DNA of 64,000 nucleotides from Mucilaginibacter endophyticus (GCF_003351025.1 NZ_QPCG01000009.1:151798-215797), one strand, 5' to 3'. Shown: positions 26,217-35,712, counted from the stretch's first letter. The notes: a model not told the origin generated them from the sequence alone. Numbers and translations: made by a program.

Positions 26217-26456
26217 ATGGAAATAGTTGACAGAATAAAGGAAGTTTTCGAACCACACTTCGAAGTCCTCAATGTTACAAGATCCGGCCCGGATAGCTTA
26301 AACGCTGAAGCCTTTATTACCATAGACGCGCAGCACGAGGGAAAATCACATAAACGAATTTTCAGAGAGGCTGAACTTGTAGAACTAAATTCTGAAGGTA
26401 AATTAAACGAAACCATAAGGGCGCTTTGCGCTGTGATACTCACATCAGAAGATTAG
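26217..26456 (+). CDS. Small conserved-looking protein of unknown function
   Basis: 79 residues, acidic, with a compact alpha/beta look (MEIVDRIKEVFEPHFEVLN, then SLNAEAFITIDAQHEG, then ETIRALCAVILTSED). The start has a loose resemblance to BolA-like proteins (helix followed by a beta-strand ending in F-x-x-V), but the signature Cys/His loop is absent, so I do not assign it. Its 3' end overlaps the convergent barstar-like gene by 17 bases. The coding-like composition supports a real gene; the role is unknown. Confidence 0.6.
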   Translation: MEIVDRIKEVFEPHFEVLNVTRSGPDSLNAEAFITIDAQHEGKSHKRIFREAELVELNSEGKLNETIRALCAVILTSED

Positions 26457-26817
26457 CCTCTAAAAACCGCCTCGATTTCTCGGGAAAAATCACCTTGAAA
26501 TAATGCTCTTCATTATCAAGCCAACTTCCGGCCGCATCAAAAAGTACATTTAGGTAAATCTTTATTTTATCATCGGCAAGAAGAGGCAGCTCATGATGAA
26601 CCAACACAATCCCCCTCTTCGCCATCCAATGAAAATCGCACAAACAATCATATAGTGCGTTCCAGTTATTCCCAAAGTAGTCTGGAAATTCAAGCGCCTC
26701 ACTTAGCTTTTTTAATAACTCATCTTCTCCTCTAACCTTTGGAAGGTGAGCGATAAATTCATTTTCGTCAGAGTATTTATTGGGTTCCTCTAAAAAAACT
26801 ATATTTCTCATAAGCAT
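26440..26817 (-). CDS. Barstar family protein (ribonuclease inhibitor-like)
   Basis: 125 residues; the alternative ATG at 26811 removes two residues. The barstar core is clear: ELLKKLSEALEFPDYFGNNW at about 32-51, followed by NALYDCLCDFHW (Asp and Trp conserved) and a C-terminal beta-strand HYFKVIFPEKS. Barstars inhibit barnase-type RNases by plugging the active site with helix 2. No barnase-like gene is visible nearby, so this could be an orphan immunity protein or partner of a distant toxin. It is convergent with the 26217 gene. Confidence 0.85.
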   Translation of the reverse strand: MLMRNIVFLEEPNKYSDENEFIAHLPKVRGEDELLKKLSEALEFPDYFGNNWNALYDCLCDFHWMAKRGIVLVHHELPLLADDKIKIYLNVLFDAAGSWLDNEEHYFKVIFPEKSRRFLEANLLM

Positions 26818-26854
26818 CTTTATGCAGTTACGCAGGGGTATCTCCTTATCACCC

Positions 26855-27010
26855 CTGGTCGAAGTTTAGCGACAGCGTAACTTCGTCCTAAAATAAGGCA
26901 AGCATTCTGCTCGCCTACCTGAAATATTAAAAAAGTTGGTCTGTTTCAGTTAAGCTGAAAGCTTAACCCGTTTTGGGATCGAAGTTACGCTGGCGCTAAA
27001 CTTCGACCAG
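26855..27010. repeat. MITE-like element with 31-bp near-perfect inverted repeats
   Basis: Arms at 26855-26885 and 26980-27010 are reverse complements with a single mismatch; they start CTGGTCGAAGTTTAGCG and end CGCTAAACTTCGACCAG. Inside lies a perfect 8-bp hairpin (GTTAAGCT-gaa-AGCTTAAC at 26949-26967), and the left side overlaps CAGGGGT/ACCCCTG (26833-26857). No coding frame is present. Terminal repeats of this length on a 156-bp body suggest a small non-autonomous mobile element or a structured RNA. Confidence 0.7.
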
Positions 27011-27093
27011 ATAGAATGTAATACTGGTTCCCCCAAACAATATATCAAAAATTCCCTTACTTTACCATCGTTAAAAAACCTGCTGCATTACCT

Positions 27094-28119
27094 ATGCTTA
27101 AATATTTCCGGTGGTTTATAATAGTAGTATTGTTACTTCATGTGGCTTCCTGCCGCAAACCCGGCAATGCTTCAACTGCTTTTTACTACTGGAAAACCGG
27201 CTTCAGCCTCAACGGGCAACAGGCAGCTTTACTAAAACAAACCGGCAACAATGCTTACATCCATTTTTTTGATGTAAGCTGGAATGATCAGGAAAAACGC
27301 TCCTACCCTAATGCCGTTGTGCAGCTTAACGAAATCCCGGCAGGGCTGAACATTATTCCCGTTATCTATATCACCAATAAAACTTTTGAAAACATTACCG
27401 ATACTGCAGTAACTACCCTTGCAGTGCATTGTAACAAGCTGATTAATGAGCTGGCCACAGAAAAGAAGATCAGCTATACCGCGGTACAAGTTGACTGCGA
27501 TTGGTCGCTAAGTACCCGGCTTAAATACTTCAGCTTTTTGGCGGCATTTAAAAAACTCAGCAAAAAGCAGTTGGAAGCAACCATTCGCCTACACCAGGTT
27601 AAATTTAAAGACCGTACAGGAGTCCCCCCTGCCGACCGTGGCGTATTGATGTTTTACAATATGGGTAAGCTCAATGCCGGTCTGCATCAACCCAATTCAA
27701 TTTACAATGAAGAGGACGCCGGTAAGTATATCGATTATCTAAGTGTGTACCCTTTAAAGCTGGATATCGCCTTGCCGTTGTTCTCCTGGGCTATTCATAT
27801 CCGCGATAGCAGGGTTATACAGGTTTACGGAAAAATCGGGAGGCAACAACTTGCAGACCGTTCTCATTTTGAACAGATTGAAGGGCAGGCCAACTATCGC
27901 GCCGTGACAAGCTTTTTCATGGAAGGAATTTATGTAAAACAAAATGATATTTTTAAACTTGAAGAAACGGACGGTAAAACATTGAACACCGCCGCCGAAC
28001 AAATAATACAGCATCTGCCTAAACAACAACATACAACCATCATCTACTATGAACTGGCCAACATCGACCTTTCAAAATTTAACCAGGAAACCCTTACGCA
28101 AATTTCTGCTCGTTTTTAG
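27094..28119 (+). CDS. Lipoprotein of unknown function
   Basis: 341 residues. A lipobox (HVASC, Cys20) follows a hydrophobic signal of 15 residues. The body is alternating hydrophobic/charged, with FYYWKTGFSLNGQQAALLKQ near 30-50, the phrase NIIPVIYITNKTFEN, and HLPKQQHTTIIYYELANIDL near the end. The arrangement of short beta/alpha units and conserved Asp (VQVDCDWSLSTRL) is suggestive of a TIM-barrel, but I recognise no family. Its 3' end overlaps the next gene by 71 bases. That and the shared export route suggest a functional pair. Confidence 0.75.
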   Translation: MLKYFRWFIIVVLLLHVASCRKPGNASTAFYYWKTGFSLNGQQAALLKQTGNNAYIHFFDVSWNDQEKRSYPNAVVQLNEIPAGLNIIPVIYITNKTFENITDTAVTTLAVHCNKLINELATEKKISYTAVQVDCDWSLSTRLKYFSFLAAFKKLSKKQLEATIRLHQVKFKDRTGVPPADRGVLMFYNMGKLNAGLHQPNSIYNEEDAGKYIDYLSVYPLKLDIALPLFSWAIHIRDSRVIQVYGKIGRQQLADRSHFEQIEGQANYRAVTSFFMEGIYVKQNDIFKLEETDGKTLNTAAEQIIQHLPKQQHTTIIYYELANIDLSKFNQETLTQISARF

Positions 28120-30331
28120 TTTATGTACACTCACTATAGCAGGTGTGATCTGGGCCTGCGCCGACTCATATGAAGAAGAGTACTCTGTTTTTACCCCCGA
28201 ATATTTTGTTAACAAACAATATTCGCCATTCTTTTACACCGGCAACGAGGTTTACTACGGCTTAGGCTATACCGACGGCAGCAATACCTGGTATAACGAC
28301 AATATTGTTGATGAATGGTATGAGCATTTTAATCACCAATTCAATAAAACGTCGCTTCAATACCTGCTCCTTAAAGCCAGTGCGGGCGCCGTTGATTCTA
28401 TCTATCGTAAATCTACCGGTTCGCTTAAAGCGCTACCTGCTAAATATCCTGCTATTGTTACCGGCAATGTACCGGCAAAAATGCTTAACGCCTTTTACAG
28501 CTACCTTAAGCTGGCCAAAAATGCCGAGGCTTATTCTGTGAACGATCAGTATTATTCGTGGGATAAAGTAAAACCCAATCATTCGCCGGTGAACCTGGGG
28601 CAAGCGCTGGTGGGGGCTTATGATAAAGAAACCGATCCTTTTATTAAAGAACGTATCTGGTTTCAAATGGTACGTTATTACTATTTTCTGGATGAACCAT
28701 CAAACAAAACCGTGAAACTGTTCGATCAGTTTAAAGATCATTTTCCTAAAAATCTAATTTACTATCGTACAATGGGCTACGTAGCCGGATATTATTACAG
28801 GCAAAAAAACTACGCGCTATCAAATTACCTGTACAGCCTCTGCTACGACTACACCTATAAATTGAAGATCCCGAGTTTCTGGAGTTTCCACCCGCAAAAT
28901 GAAAGTGATTGGAATGCTACATTGAAGCTTGCCAAAACCCCGGAGGAAAAGATAACCTTATGGCATATGTTGGGCGTACAGTATGATGCCTCAAGAGCCA
29001 TAATAGTTATAATAGCCATCAATCCCAAATCCGAAAAGCTCGATCTGCTGCTAAGTCGCCTCATTAATGTACGGGAGGCTGGAACAGGCTGGGGAAACGC
29101 GACTGATTCGGTCAAAAGATCCGACAATGCGGGTAAACGTTTGGTAGAAGACATCGCCTCAAAAAACAATACCGCCAAGCCTTACTATTGGAACGTTGCC
29201 GCCGGTTACCTCAACTTTTTGGATAGCAACTATACCGCAGCCGGAAAGTATTACGCAACAGCAAAAAGCCAGTTCCCCGCCGGTGACAAAATGATTGTGG
29301 CGCAGGCCAAACTGCTGGATATGATGCTATACATTAAAAGCCTGAAAAAAATGGATGCCAATGCCGAAGCTAAATTAATTGAGCCGCTTAACTGGCTTGC
29401 CAACCTGCGCGATAATAAGCTTAAAATAAAAGATCTGCGGTTTAGCAATGCGATATCGGTTTGCAACCTGGCTATTTCCCGCCTTTATAAAAAACAAGGT
29501 AACGCTATCAGGGAGATATGTTTTAATAACAATGCGCAGGATTTTTATGCCGATAGCGCGAGGGTGCAACACATGATAGATCTGCTCAATAAACCGGACA
29601 AAACCGCGTTTGAGCAGGCCATGCTTCGTTATTACCCGATAACGCTAAATAATTTATATTACCATCAGGCTATCATGCTGGCTTATCAGCAAAAATTACC
29701 GGAAGCCATTGCCCAACTTAAAAAGATGACACCTGAGAATTTTTTGCTTGCCGGCAACCCTTTTACAGGCAGGTTAACCGACTGTCATGATTGTGACCAT
29801 GAAGCGCCGCAAAAGCAAAAGTTTACTCCGCTGAGCTTTTTGCAAACCCTTTATACGCTGGATACCGAAATTAAGCAGGGCAAAAACGTTTACCGTAATG
29901 CTTATGCCGCCGCCAACGCTTATTACAATATCACGTACTATGGTAATGCAAGGCTGTTCTATGAATCGGACGTGGTAGCTACCGGGCCAACCGGTCGCTA
30001 TTACTATGAAGGCGAACCGCGGATGGATGACAAACTGACTTCTATGCAGGTTGCTATAAAGTATTATCAGTTGGCCCGAAAAAACGCAGCTACCGATGAG
30101 CAACGCGCCCGTTGTACATTTATGCTGAGCAAATGCGCGCTAAATGAAGTTTATAACGATCCTGGTTTTAACGGCTACGAAAAACTTTCCGAAGGAAAAA
30201 TCAGCAAATCGGTAATTGATGCTTACTATAACTATTTTGCCGAGTTAAAGGCCAAGTATAACCAAACAGCCTATTACAAAGAGGCGCTAAAGGAGTGCGG
30301 ATATTTCAGGACTTATGCAGACAAAAAGTAA
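28049..30331 (+). CDS. Large lipoprotein with TPR-like repeats, unknown function
   Basis: 760 residues. The start at 28049 lies within the upstream gene, in another frame. The signal region (about 17-36) ends IWAC (Cys37), a permissive lipobox. The body is Tyr/Asn/Lys-rich with helical repeat pairs (YYFLDEPSNKTVKLFDQF, YRQKNYALSNYLYSLCYDYT, FLDSNYTAAGKYYATAKSQF, AIKYYQLARKNAATDEQRAR), consistent with TPR units for carbohydrate or protein binding. No enzyme motif was seen. It overlaps the 27094 lipoprotein by 71 bases, indicating translational coupling. Together they may form an outer-membrane complex; that is inference. Confidence 0.8.
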   Translation: MNWPTSTFQNLTRKPLRKFLLVFSLCTLTIAGVIWACADSYEEEYSVFTPEYFVNKQYSPFFYTGNEVYYGLGYTDGSNTWYNDNIVDEWYEHFNHQFNKTSLQYLLLKASAGAVDSIYRKSTGSLKALPAKYPAIVTGNVPAKMLNAFYSYLKLAKNAEAYSVNDQYYSWDKVKPNHSPVNLGQALVGAYDKETDPFIKERIWFQMVRYYYFLDEPSNKTVKLFDQFKDHFPKNLIYYRTMGYVAGYYYRQKNYALSNYLYSLCYDYTYKLKIPSFWSFHPQNESDWNATLKLAKTPEEKITLWHMLGVQYDASRAIIVIIAINPKSEKLDLLLSRLINVREAGTGWGNATDSVKRSDNAGKRLVEDIASKNNTAKPYYWNVAAGYLNFLDSNYTAAGKYYATAKSQFPAGDKMIVAQAKLLDMMLYIKSLKKMDANAEAKLIEPLNWLANLRDNKLKIKDLRFSNAISVCNLAISRLYKKQGNAIREICFNNNAQDFYADSARVQHMIDLLNKPDKTAFEQAMLRYYPITLNNLYYHQAIMLAYQQKLPEAIAQLKKMTPENFLLAGNPFTGRLTDCHDCDHEAPQKQKFTPLSFLQTLYTLDTEIKQGKNVYRNAYAAANAYYNITYYGNARLFYESDVVATGPTGRYYYEGEPRMDDKLTSMQVAIKYYQLARKNAATDEQRARCTFMLSKCALNEVYNDPGFNGYEKLSEGKISKSVIDAYYNYFAELKAKYNQTAYYKEALKECGYFRTYADKK

Positions 30332-30428
30332 TACGGTGAATCAAAAAGTCCCATATTTAAATTACTAAATAATTTAGCATTTTAAATATAATCTGCATAT
30401 TTGCACATCTGTAATCTGCAAATCTAAA

Positions 30429-31841
30429 ATGGCCAAATCCAAGATCGCGTACTTTTGTCAAAGCTGTGGCTTTGAATCGCCCAAATGGCTGGGCAAATGC
30501 CCGTCATGCCAGCAATGGAACACCTTTGTTGAAGAGGTGATTGAAAAAGGCAATGCATCAGTACCCGCCTGGAAGCCTGCTTCAACCAGTCAGCAGCGGG
30601 CCAACAAACCTGTGCCGGTTACGGAGATCACGTATTCCGAAGAGCACCGTGTACCTACCCCAGATAAAGAGTTTAACCGTGTTTTGGGCGGCGGCATTGT
30701 TCCGGGCTCATTGGTACTTATCGGCGGTGAGCCGGGCATAGGCAAATCGACTCTGATGCTGCAGCTTGCCCTCAACATGCCTAACCAGAAAGTGCTGTAT
30801 GTGTCGGGCGAGGAAAGCGAACGACAGATCAAGATGAGGGCAGAAAGGTTGGCATCGCCCGAGGGGGGACCTATCGGCGAAGGTGCGTATATCCTTACAG
30901 AAACCTCAACCCAAAACATTTTTAAACAAATAGAGGCACTGGAGCCGGATATGGTTGTGATCGACTCTATCCAGACCCTGCACTCGGCACATATCGAATC
31001 AACACCAGGCAGCGTATCACAGGTTAGGGAATGTACCGCCGAACTGCTCCGTTTTGCCAAAGAAACTTCGACACCAGTGTTTTTAATTGGCCATATCACT
31101 AAGGATGGCATGATAGCAGGCCCCAAAATACTGGAGCACATGGTTGATACCGTGTTACAGTTTGAGGGCGACAGGCATCATGTTTACCGCATATTACGCA
31201 CCATTAAAAACCGCTTCGGCTCGGCATCGGAGCTGGGCATTTATGAAATGATGGGCGAAGGCTTGCGGGAAGTATCCAATCCTTCGGAAATATTGCTCTC
31301 ACACCGGGAAGCCCCATTGAGCGGCATTACCATTTCTGCTACGTTAGAAGGGATGCGACCGATGCTGATCGAGACCCAGGCATTGGTTAGTGCGTCGGCC
31401 TATGGTACACCGCAACGTACCGCTACCGGCTTTGATACCAAACGCATGAGCATGCTGCTGGCCGTACTGGAAAAGCGCTGTGGTTTCAGGCTGGGCGCAA
31501 AGGATGTATTCCTGAATATTACCGGGGGCATCAGGGTTGAAGACCCCGCTATTGATCTGGGGCTTGCCGCTGCCATTATTTCATCGCACGAGGATATGCC
31601 GATACCCTTCAAAACCTGTTTTGCCGGCGAACTCGGACTTTCGGGCGAGATTAGGGCGGTAAACCGGGTAGAGCAGCGCATTGCCGAAGCACAAAAACTC
31701 GGCTTCAACCAGATCTTTATCTCCAAATACAACCTCCCTGCAAGCGGCCAGGATAAAAAGCGCATGGACCTCTCGCGCTACGATATCGACATCAAGATCG
31801 TAAGCAGTATTGAGGAAGTATTCAGTTTGTTGTTTGGATAG
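30429..31841 (+). CDS. radA: DNA repair protein RadA
   Basis: 470 residues. An N-terminal zinc finger (C10, C13, C24, C27) is followed by a RecA-like core with Walker A GGEPGIGKST at about 99-108, a Walker B region VVIDSIQTL, and the RadA-specific KNRFG motif (IKNRFGSASELG). The C-terminal third is the Lon-protease-like domain (GGIRVEDPAIDLGLAAAIIS, FAGELGLSGEIR). RadA drives branch migration in homologous recombination and repair of stalled forks. A copy of the GCACATCT-type repeat (30384-30428) lies directly before the start. Confidence 0.96.
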   Translation: MAKSKIAYFCQSCGFESPKWLGKCPSCQQWNTFVEEVIEKGNASVPAWKPASTSQQRANKPVPVTEITYSEEHRVPTPDKEFNRVLGGGIVPGSLVLIGGEPGIGKSTLMLQLALNMPNQKVLYVSGEESERQIKMRAERLASPEGGPIGEGAYILTETSTQNIFKQIEALEPDMVVIDSIQTLHSAHIESTPGSVSQVRECTAELLRFAKETSTPVFLIGHITKDGMIAGPKILEHMVDTVLQFEGDRHHVYRILRTIKNRFGSASELGIYEMMGEGLREVSNPSEILLSHREAPLSGITISATLEGMRPMLIETQALVSASAYGTPQRTATGFDTKRMSMLLAVLEKRCGFRLGAKDVFLNITGGIRVEDPAIDLGLAAAIISSHEDMPIPFKTCFAGELGLSGEIRAVNRVEQRIAEAQKLGFNQIFISKYNLPASGQDKKRMDLSRYDIDIKIVSSIEEVFSLLFG

Positions 31842-31917
31842 AAGATAAGCTTAAAGCAGAAGGCTCAAAGCAAAAAACAATTGCGCTGTACCTCGTGCTA
31901 TCCTTATTATTATTTAT

Positions 31918-32199
31918 TTAAAACTTGAGATTTGTTTTAAGCCATTGCTGTACCTCTTCCTGGCTGCTAATCTCTGCCGGAAGTTTATCATGGATCAGTT
32001 TTTCCATTTTATTGCCGGTATTGGCAAAACGGTAGTCCCATATCATCATTAATTTGTTAATGAGATACACCATTTCGTTCCCCTCGTTTTTATTAAACAC
32101 TGTATGATCTGGCCTGCCATTTACACGCGGATCATTCTGAATGTAAGCAGTCCATTTATAATCGGTGTAATGTAAATTTCTTCTTGAAAAAAGGATCAT
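31918..32199 (-). CDS. Small hypothetical protein
   Basis: 93 residues, mixed charge, with no signal or membrane segment. Notable segments are FSRRNLHYTDYKWTAYIQND (about 4-23), FNKNEGNEMVYLINKLMMIW (about 35-54) and a helical C-terminus EVQQWLKTNLKF. It is rich in Asn, Lys, Tyr and Trp, as expected of a real short protein from this phylum. I do not recognise a family. It is convergent with radA and faces the peptidase pair at 32350 divergently. Confidence 0.65.
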   Translation of the reverse strand: MILFSRRNLHYTDYKWTAYIQNDPRVNGRPDHTVFNKNEGNEMVYLINKLMMIWDYRFANTGNKMEKLIHDKLPAEISSQEEVQQWLKTNLKF

Positions 32200-32349
32200 A
32201 AGCCGGGAATTTCTTTAAATGTACGGATAATTAAACGAAAGCGTCAGAACGAGAGTTTTAAAAGGGTTGGCGAACCCATAGCAGGTAATAATATTGATAT
32301 TATTTTTTTGCCGATTTAATAGTAATTTCAGCGCAGATAATTTAAGTTG

Positions 32350-34224
32350 ATGAAAAAATTACTACTATTTACCGCTGCCTCCGCGCTTGCGTGCAATGTT
32401 ATGGCACAGCAGGAACCGCAAAAAGCCATTTACTATTCCATATCATTTCCTAACGCCGCCCATCATGAGGCCGAAATAAGCATGACCATTCCGCAAGCGC
32501 CGGTTGGTAACTTTAGGGTACGCATGAGCCGTTCATCTGCCGGCCGATATGCAACACATGAGTTTGGCAAAAATATCTATAACGTTAAAGCTACCGATGT
32601 TGACGGCAAAGAGTTGCCTTTAACACAGGTTGAAGGCGATGTTTATGAAGTTGGAGAACATCCGGCCACTGTAAAAGTGAACTATACGCTTTTCGGTAAC
32701 TGGACAGATGGTACTTACGCTTCTATCGATCCAAGCCATGCCCACCTGAATATGCCTGCCACTTTTATGTGGGTTGTTGGACAAGACAAACGCCCGCTTA
32801 CCATTCAGTTTGATGATCTGGATAAATACGGCTGGAAAGTAGCTTCACAGCTTAAACATGAGGGCTCAAGCGTGTACAGCGCTCCAAGTTTGCAGTACAT
32901 GATGGATAGCCCTACCGAACTATCTAACTACAATGTTAGCAGTTGGGATGTGGTAAATACCGATGGTAAGAAAGAAAAAATAAACCTTGCCATGCACTCG
33001 GACGATAGCCAGGCTGTGATAGATAATTTCGGAAAAATGATCCAAAAGCTGGTATTGGAAGAAAAGGCAGTATTTGGCGAATTACCAGCCTACGATTTTG
33101 GCGAATATACTTTTGTAAGCGATGTAAACCCCGCTGTATCCGGTGATGGAATGGAGCACCGTAACTCCACTTCTATAACTATTCCCGCGCCTAAAGTAGA
33201 GGGGTTTGAAAACAACCTGATGGGCGTTTACGCGCACGAATATTTCCATAGCTGGAATGTGAAACGCATCCGCCCAAAATCGTTGGAGCCATTTAACTTT
33301 GAGCATGCCAACATCAGCAGCGAGCTTTGGTTTGCCGAAGGTTTCACCCAATATTACGGCGAATTATTGCTTACCCGCTCCGGCTTCAACACATTGGATG
33401 ATTACACCAAAACCATTGCAGGTTTAGTTAACCAGATTTTAAACACGCCGGGGGCCGCTAAATATTCGGCCGCACAGATGAGCCGTTATTCTGTATTTGC
33501 CGACGCGGGCGTATCTATCGACCCTAACAATAACGTTAACGATTTTACCAGCTATTATACCTACGGTGGTGCTATCGCATTAGCGCTTGACCTTCGCTTA
33601 CGCAGTGATTTTAACATGACGCTTGATGATTACATGCGCGCTGTTTGGCTTAACCGTGGCAAAGTAATGAAGCCGTATACTATTCCCGATCTGCAAAGCG
33701 ATTTAGGCAAAGTAACCAACAATCCAAAATTCGCGGCCGATTTCTTTAAGCGCCACATCAACGGAACCGACAAAAATAATTACGAAGAACTATTGGCAAA
33801 AGCAGGCCTGGTTTTACAGAAAGTACAACCGGGTAAAGGCTGGGCCGGCCCGCTGGCCGCTACCCCGGGTCGCGGTCGTGCAGGCCAGGTACGTGCTGCC
33901 GACGCCGAAGGTCTGCCAATACTTTCAAGCACAACCATAGGCACACCGGTTTATAAAGCAGGTCTTGATGCAGGCGATGTTATCCTGAAAGTTGACGGAA
34001 AAGACATTAAAGACCAGAAAGGCTTTAGCGACATTATTGCCGATAAAAAACCGGGCGATAAAGTAATCATAAACTACAAAAACCGCACAGGCGCTCATGA
34101 AACCACCATCACCCTTGAAGAAAATCCAAACTTTGAGGTAGTAACCTTTGAAAAGGCAGGTAAACAATTGAGCAAAGAACAGGAAACCTTCCGTAACAAC
34201 TGGCTGCAATCAAAAGTCAAATAA
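32350..34224 (+). CDS. M61 family metallopeptidase with PDZ domain
   Basis: 624 residues from ATG at 32350 (an upstream TTG at 32347 is less likely). A signal peptide (about 1-19, ending NVMAQ) is followed by a glycyl aminopeptidase-like domain. The zinc motif HEYFH lies at about 296-300, with WFAEGFTQYYGE (Glu ligand) some 35 residues later. A PDZ domain lies at about 525-610 (GTPVYKAGLDAGDVILKVDG). M61 enzymes cleave short peptides after Gly or Ala and act in the periplasm or outside the cell here. The M28 gene follows at 2 bases, so they are co-translated. Confidence 0.94.
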   Translation: MKKLLLFTAASALACNVMAQQEPQKAIYYSISFPNAAHHEAEISMTIPQAPVGNFRVRMSRSSAGRYATHEFGKNIYNVKATDVDGKELPLTQVEGDVYEVGEHPATVKVNYTLFGNWTDGTYASIDPSHAHLNMPATFMWVVGQDKRPLTIQFDDLDKYGWKVASQLKHEGSSVYSAPSLQYMMDSPTELSNYNVSSWDVVNTDGKKEKINLAMHSDDSQAVIDNFGKMIQKLVLEEKAVFGELPAYDFGEYTFVSDVNPAVSGDGMEHRNSTSITIPAPKVEGFENNLMGVYAHEYFHSWNVKRIRPKSLEPFNFEHANISSELWFAEGFTQYYGELLLTRSGFNTLDDYTKTIAGLVNQILNTPGAAKYSAAQMSRYSVFADAGVSIDPNNNVNDFTSYYTYGGAIALALDLRLRSDFNMTLDDYMRAVWLNRGKVMKPYTIPDLQSDLGKVTNNPKFAADFFKRHINGTDKNNYEELLAKAGLVLQKVQPGKGWAGPLAATPGRGRAGQVRAADAEGLPILSSTTIGTPVYKAGLDAGDVILKVDGKDIKDQKGFSDIIADKKPGDKVIINYKNRTGAHETTITLEENPNFEVVTFEKAGKQLSKEQETFRNNWLQSKVK

Positions 34225-34226
34225 CT

Positions 34227-35534
34227 ATGAAGAAGATATCAATAGTAACAGCGGCATTATTAAGCGTTTCGGCTTATAGTTTTGCCCAGGATGTTAACAA
34301 ACTGGTTAGTAAAGATGATGTAACCCGCATCATCAAAACGCTGTCGGCAGATGATATGCAGGGCAGGGCAACTTTTACGCCCGGCATTGAAAAGGCAGCT
34401 CAATTCATTGAAAGCGAATATAAAAAGGCCGGTCTAAAGCCGATGGAAGGTAACACCGGTTACCGCCAAAACTTTACCATGGTGCGTTCAACCCCGGTAA
34501 GCTTAACGGTAAGTATCAATGGTAAAACAGTAGCTGCCGACAGCGCGTTTGCAAGCAGTGCCGATTCATTTAAATGGGCAGGTGATAAAGATGTACAGGT
34601 GATTACAGTTGGCCCCGATAAGGATTTCCGCACCGAATATCGTAAAGCGTTTAAAAGCGATACCAAAACCCTTTTACTGGTTGATCCTAAATTCAAAAGC
34701 CTCTTTAGCCGTATTAAGGGCTATATTGGTGCCGGCTCAACCAATTTCAAAGGAAAAGCAAAAGCGCCAATCATATTTGTATCCGGCAAGTTTGATAACG
34801 TTACATCATTTGATGTAAACTGCGAAGTAAAAACCCAGGAGTTGCCACTGTTTAACGTAGCAGGTATCATCCCCGGCAAGACCAAACCAAATGAATACGT
34901 AGTATTTTCGGGCCACTATGATCACCTGGGTATCATTAAGCCTGATAAACCAGGAGTAACCGACAGCATTGCCAACGGTGCCGATGATGACGCTTCAGGT
35001 ACAACAGCCGTGTTAAGCCTGGCTAAATACTACAAAAAGCTTGACAACAATGCCCGTACCCTGATTTTTGTAGCCTTTACTGCCGAAGAGATTGGCGAAT
35101 ATGGCTCACAGTATTTTGCGAAACAAGTAGATGCCGATAAGGTAGTTGCCATGTTTAATATTGAAATGATTGGCAAGGCTTCAAAATTTGGTACTAACTC
35201 CGCATTCATCACCGGTTTTGAAAGATCCGATTTTGGTAAGATCTTACAGAAGAACCTGGAAGGTACCACCTTTAAATTTTATCCGGACCCATACCCGGAC
35301 CAGGACTTGTTTTACAGAAGTGATAACGCCTCGCTGGCCGAAGTTGGCGTACCTGCACACACCATCTCAACCGACCAGATTGATATAGATAAACTATACC
35401 ATACCGTTGGCGATGAGTTTAGCACACTGGATGTGGATAACATTACTTCGACGATCCGCGCGATAGCGTTGAGTTCGCGTACTATTGTTTCGGGACAGGA
35501 TACACCAACAAGAGTGCCTAAGAAAACGGAGTAG
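34227..35534 (+). CDS. M28 family aminopeptidase (secreted)
   Basis: 435 residues with a signal peptide (about 1-20, SAYSFAQ). The M28 zinc site is visible: FSGHYDHLG near 230 (His and Asp ligands), then NGADDDASGT (bridging Asp), VAFTAEEIGEYGS (catalytic and ligand Glu), FNIEMIGK (Asp replaced at the expected position) and HTISTDQID near the end. A PA-like insert around 130-220 precedes the catalytic core. It removes N-terminal amino acids from peptides, which pairs well with the M61 enzyme directly upstream: together they may finish protein digestion outside the cytoplasm. Confidence 0.93.
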   Translation: MKKISIVTAALLSVSAYSFAQDVNKLVSKDDVTRIIKTLSADDMQGRATFTPGIEKAAQFIESEYKKAGLKPMEGNTGYRQNFTMVRSTPVSLTVSINGKTVAADSAFASSADSFKWAGDKDVQVITVGPDKDFRTEYRKAFKSDTKTLLLVDPKFKSLFSRIKGYIGAGSTNFKGKAKAPIIFVSGKFDNVTSFDVNCEVKTQELPLFNVAGIIPGKTKPNEYVVFSGHYDHLGIIKPDKPGVTDSIANGADDDASGTTAVLSLAKYYKKLDNNARTLIFVAFTAEEIGEYGSQYFAKQVDADKVVAMFNIEMIGKASKFGTNSAFITGFERSDFGKILQKNLEGTTFKFYPDPYPDQDLFYRSDNASLAEVGVPAHTISTDQIDIDKLYHTVGDEFSTLDVDNITSTIRAIALSSRTIVSGQDTPTRVPKKTE

Positions 35535-35604
35535 AGAAATTAGAGGTTAGTGACTGGAGATTAGTTGAACGGCAGCTAACGTCCGAATCAAAAAAGTTTT
35601 TTAG

Positions 35605-35712
35605 TTCCCCTCTTGAGAGGGGGAGCGAAGGATGGAGCGATAGCGGGGGTGTGTTTCTACAATTGATTTATCAAAGTAGGAACACACCCCTCCACCCCTC
35701 TCAAGAGGGGAA
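35605..35712. repeat. 108-bp palindromic element, TTCCCCTCTTGAGAGGGG type
   Basis: Outer arms 35605-35622 and 35695-35712 are perfect 18-bp inverted repeats. A second inner pair (GGGGTGTGTTTCT and AGGAACACACCCC) extends the stem, so nearly the whole unit folds on itself. The right end continues as GGGGAATCGCACAATTCC, shared with the element at 44542-44716, so both belong to one family. Confidence 0.85.
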
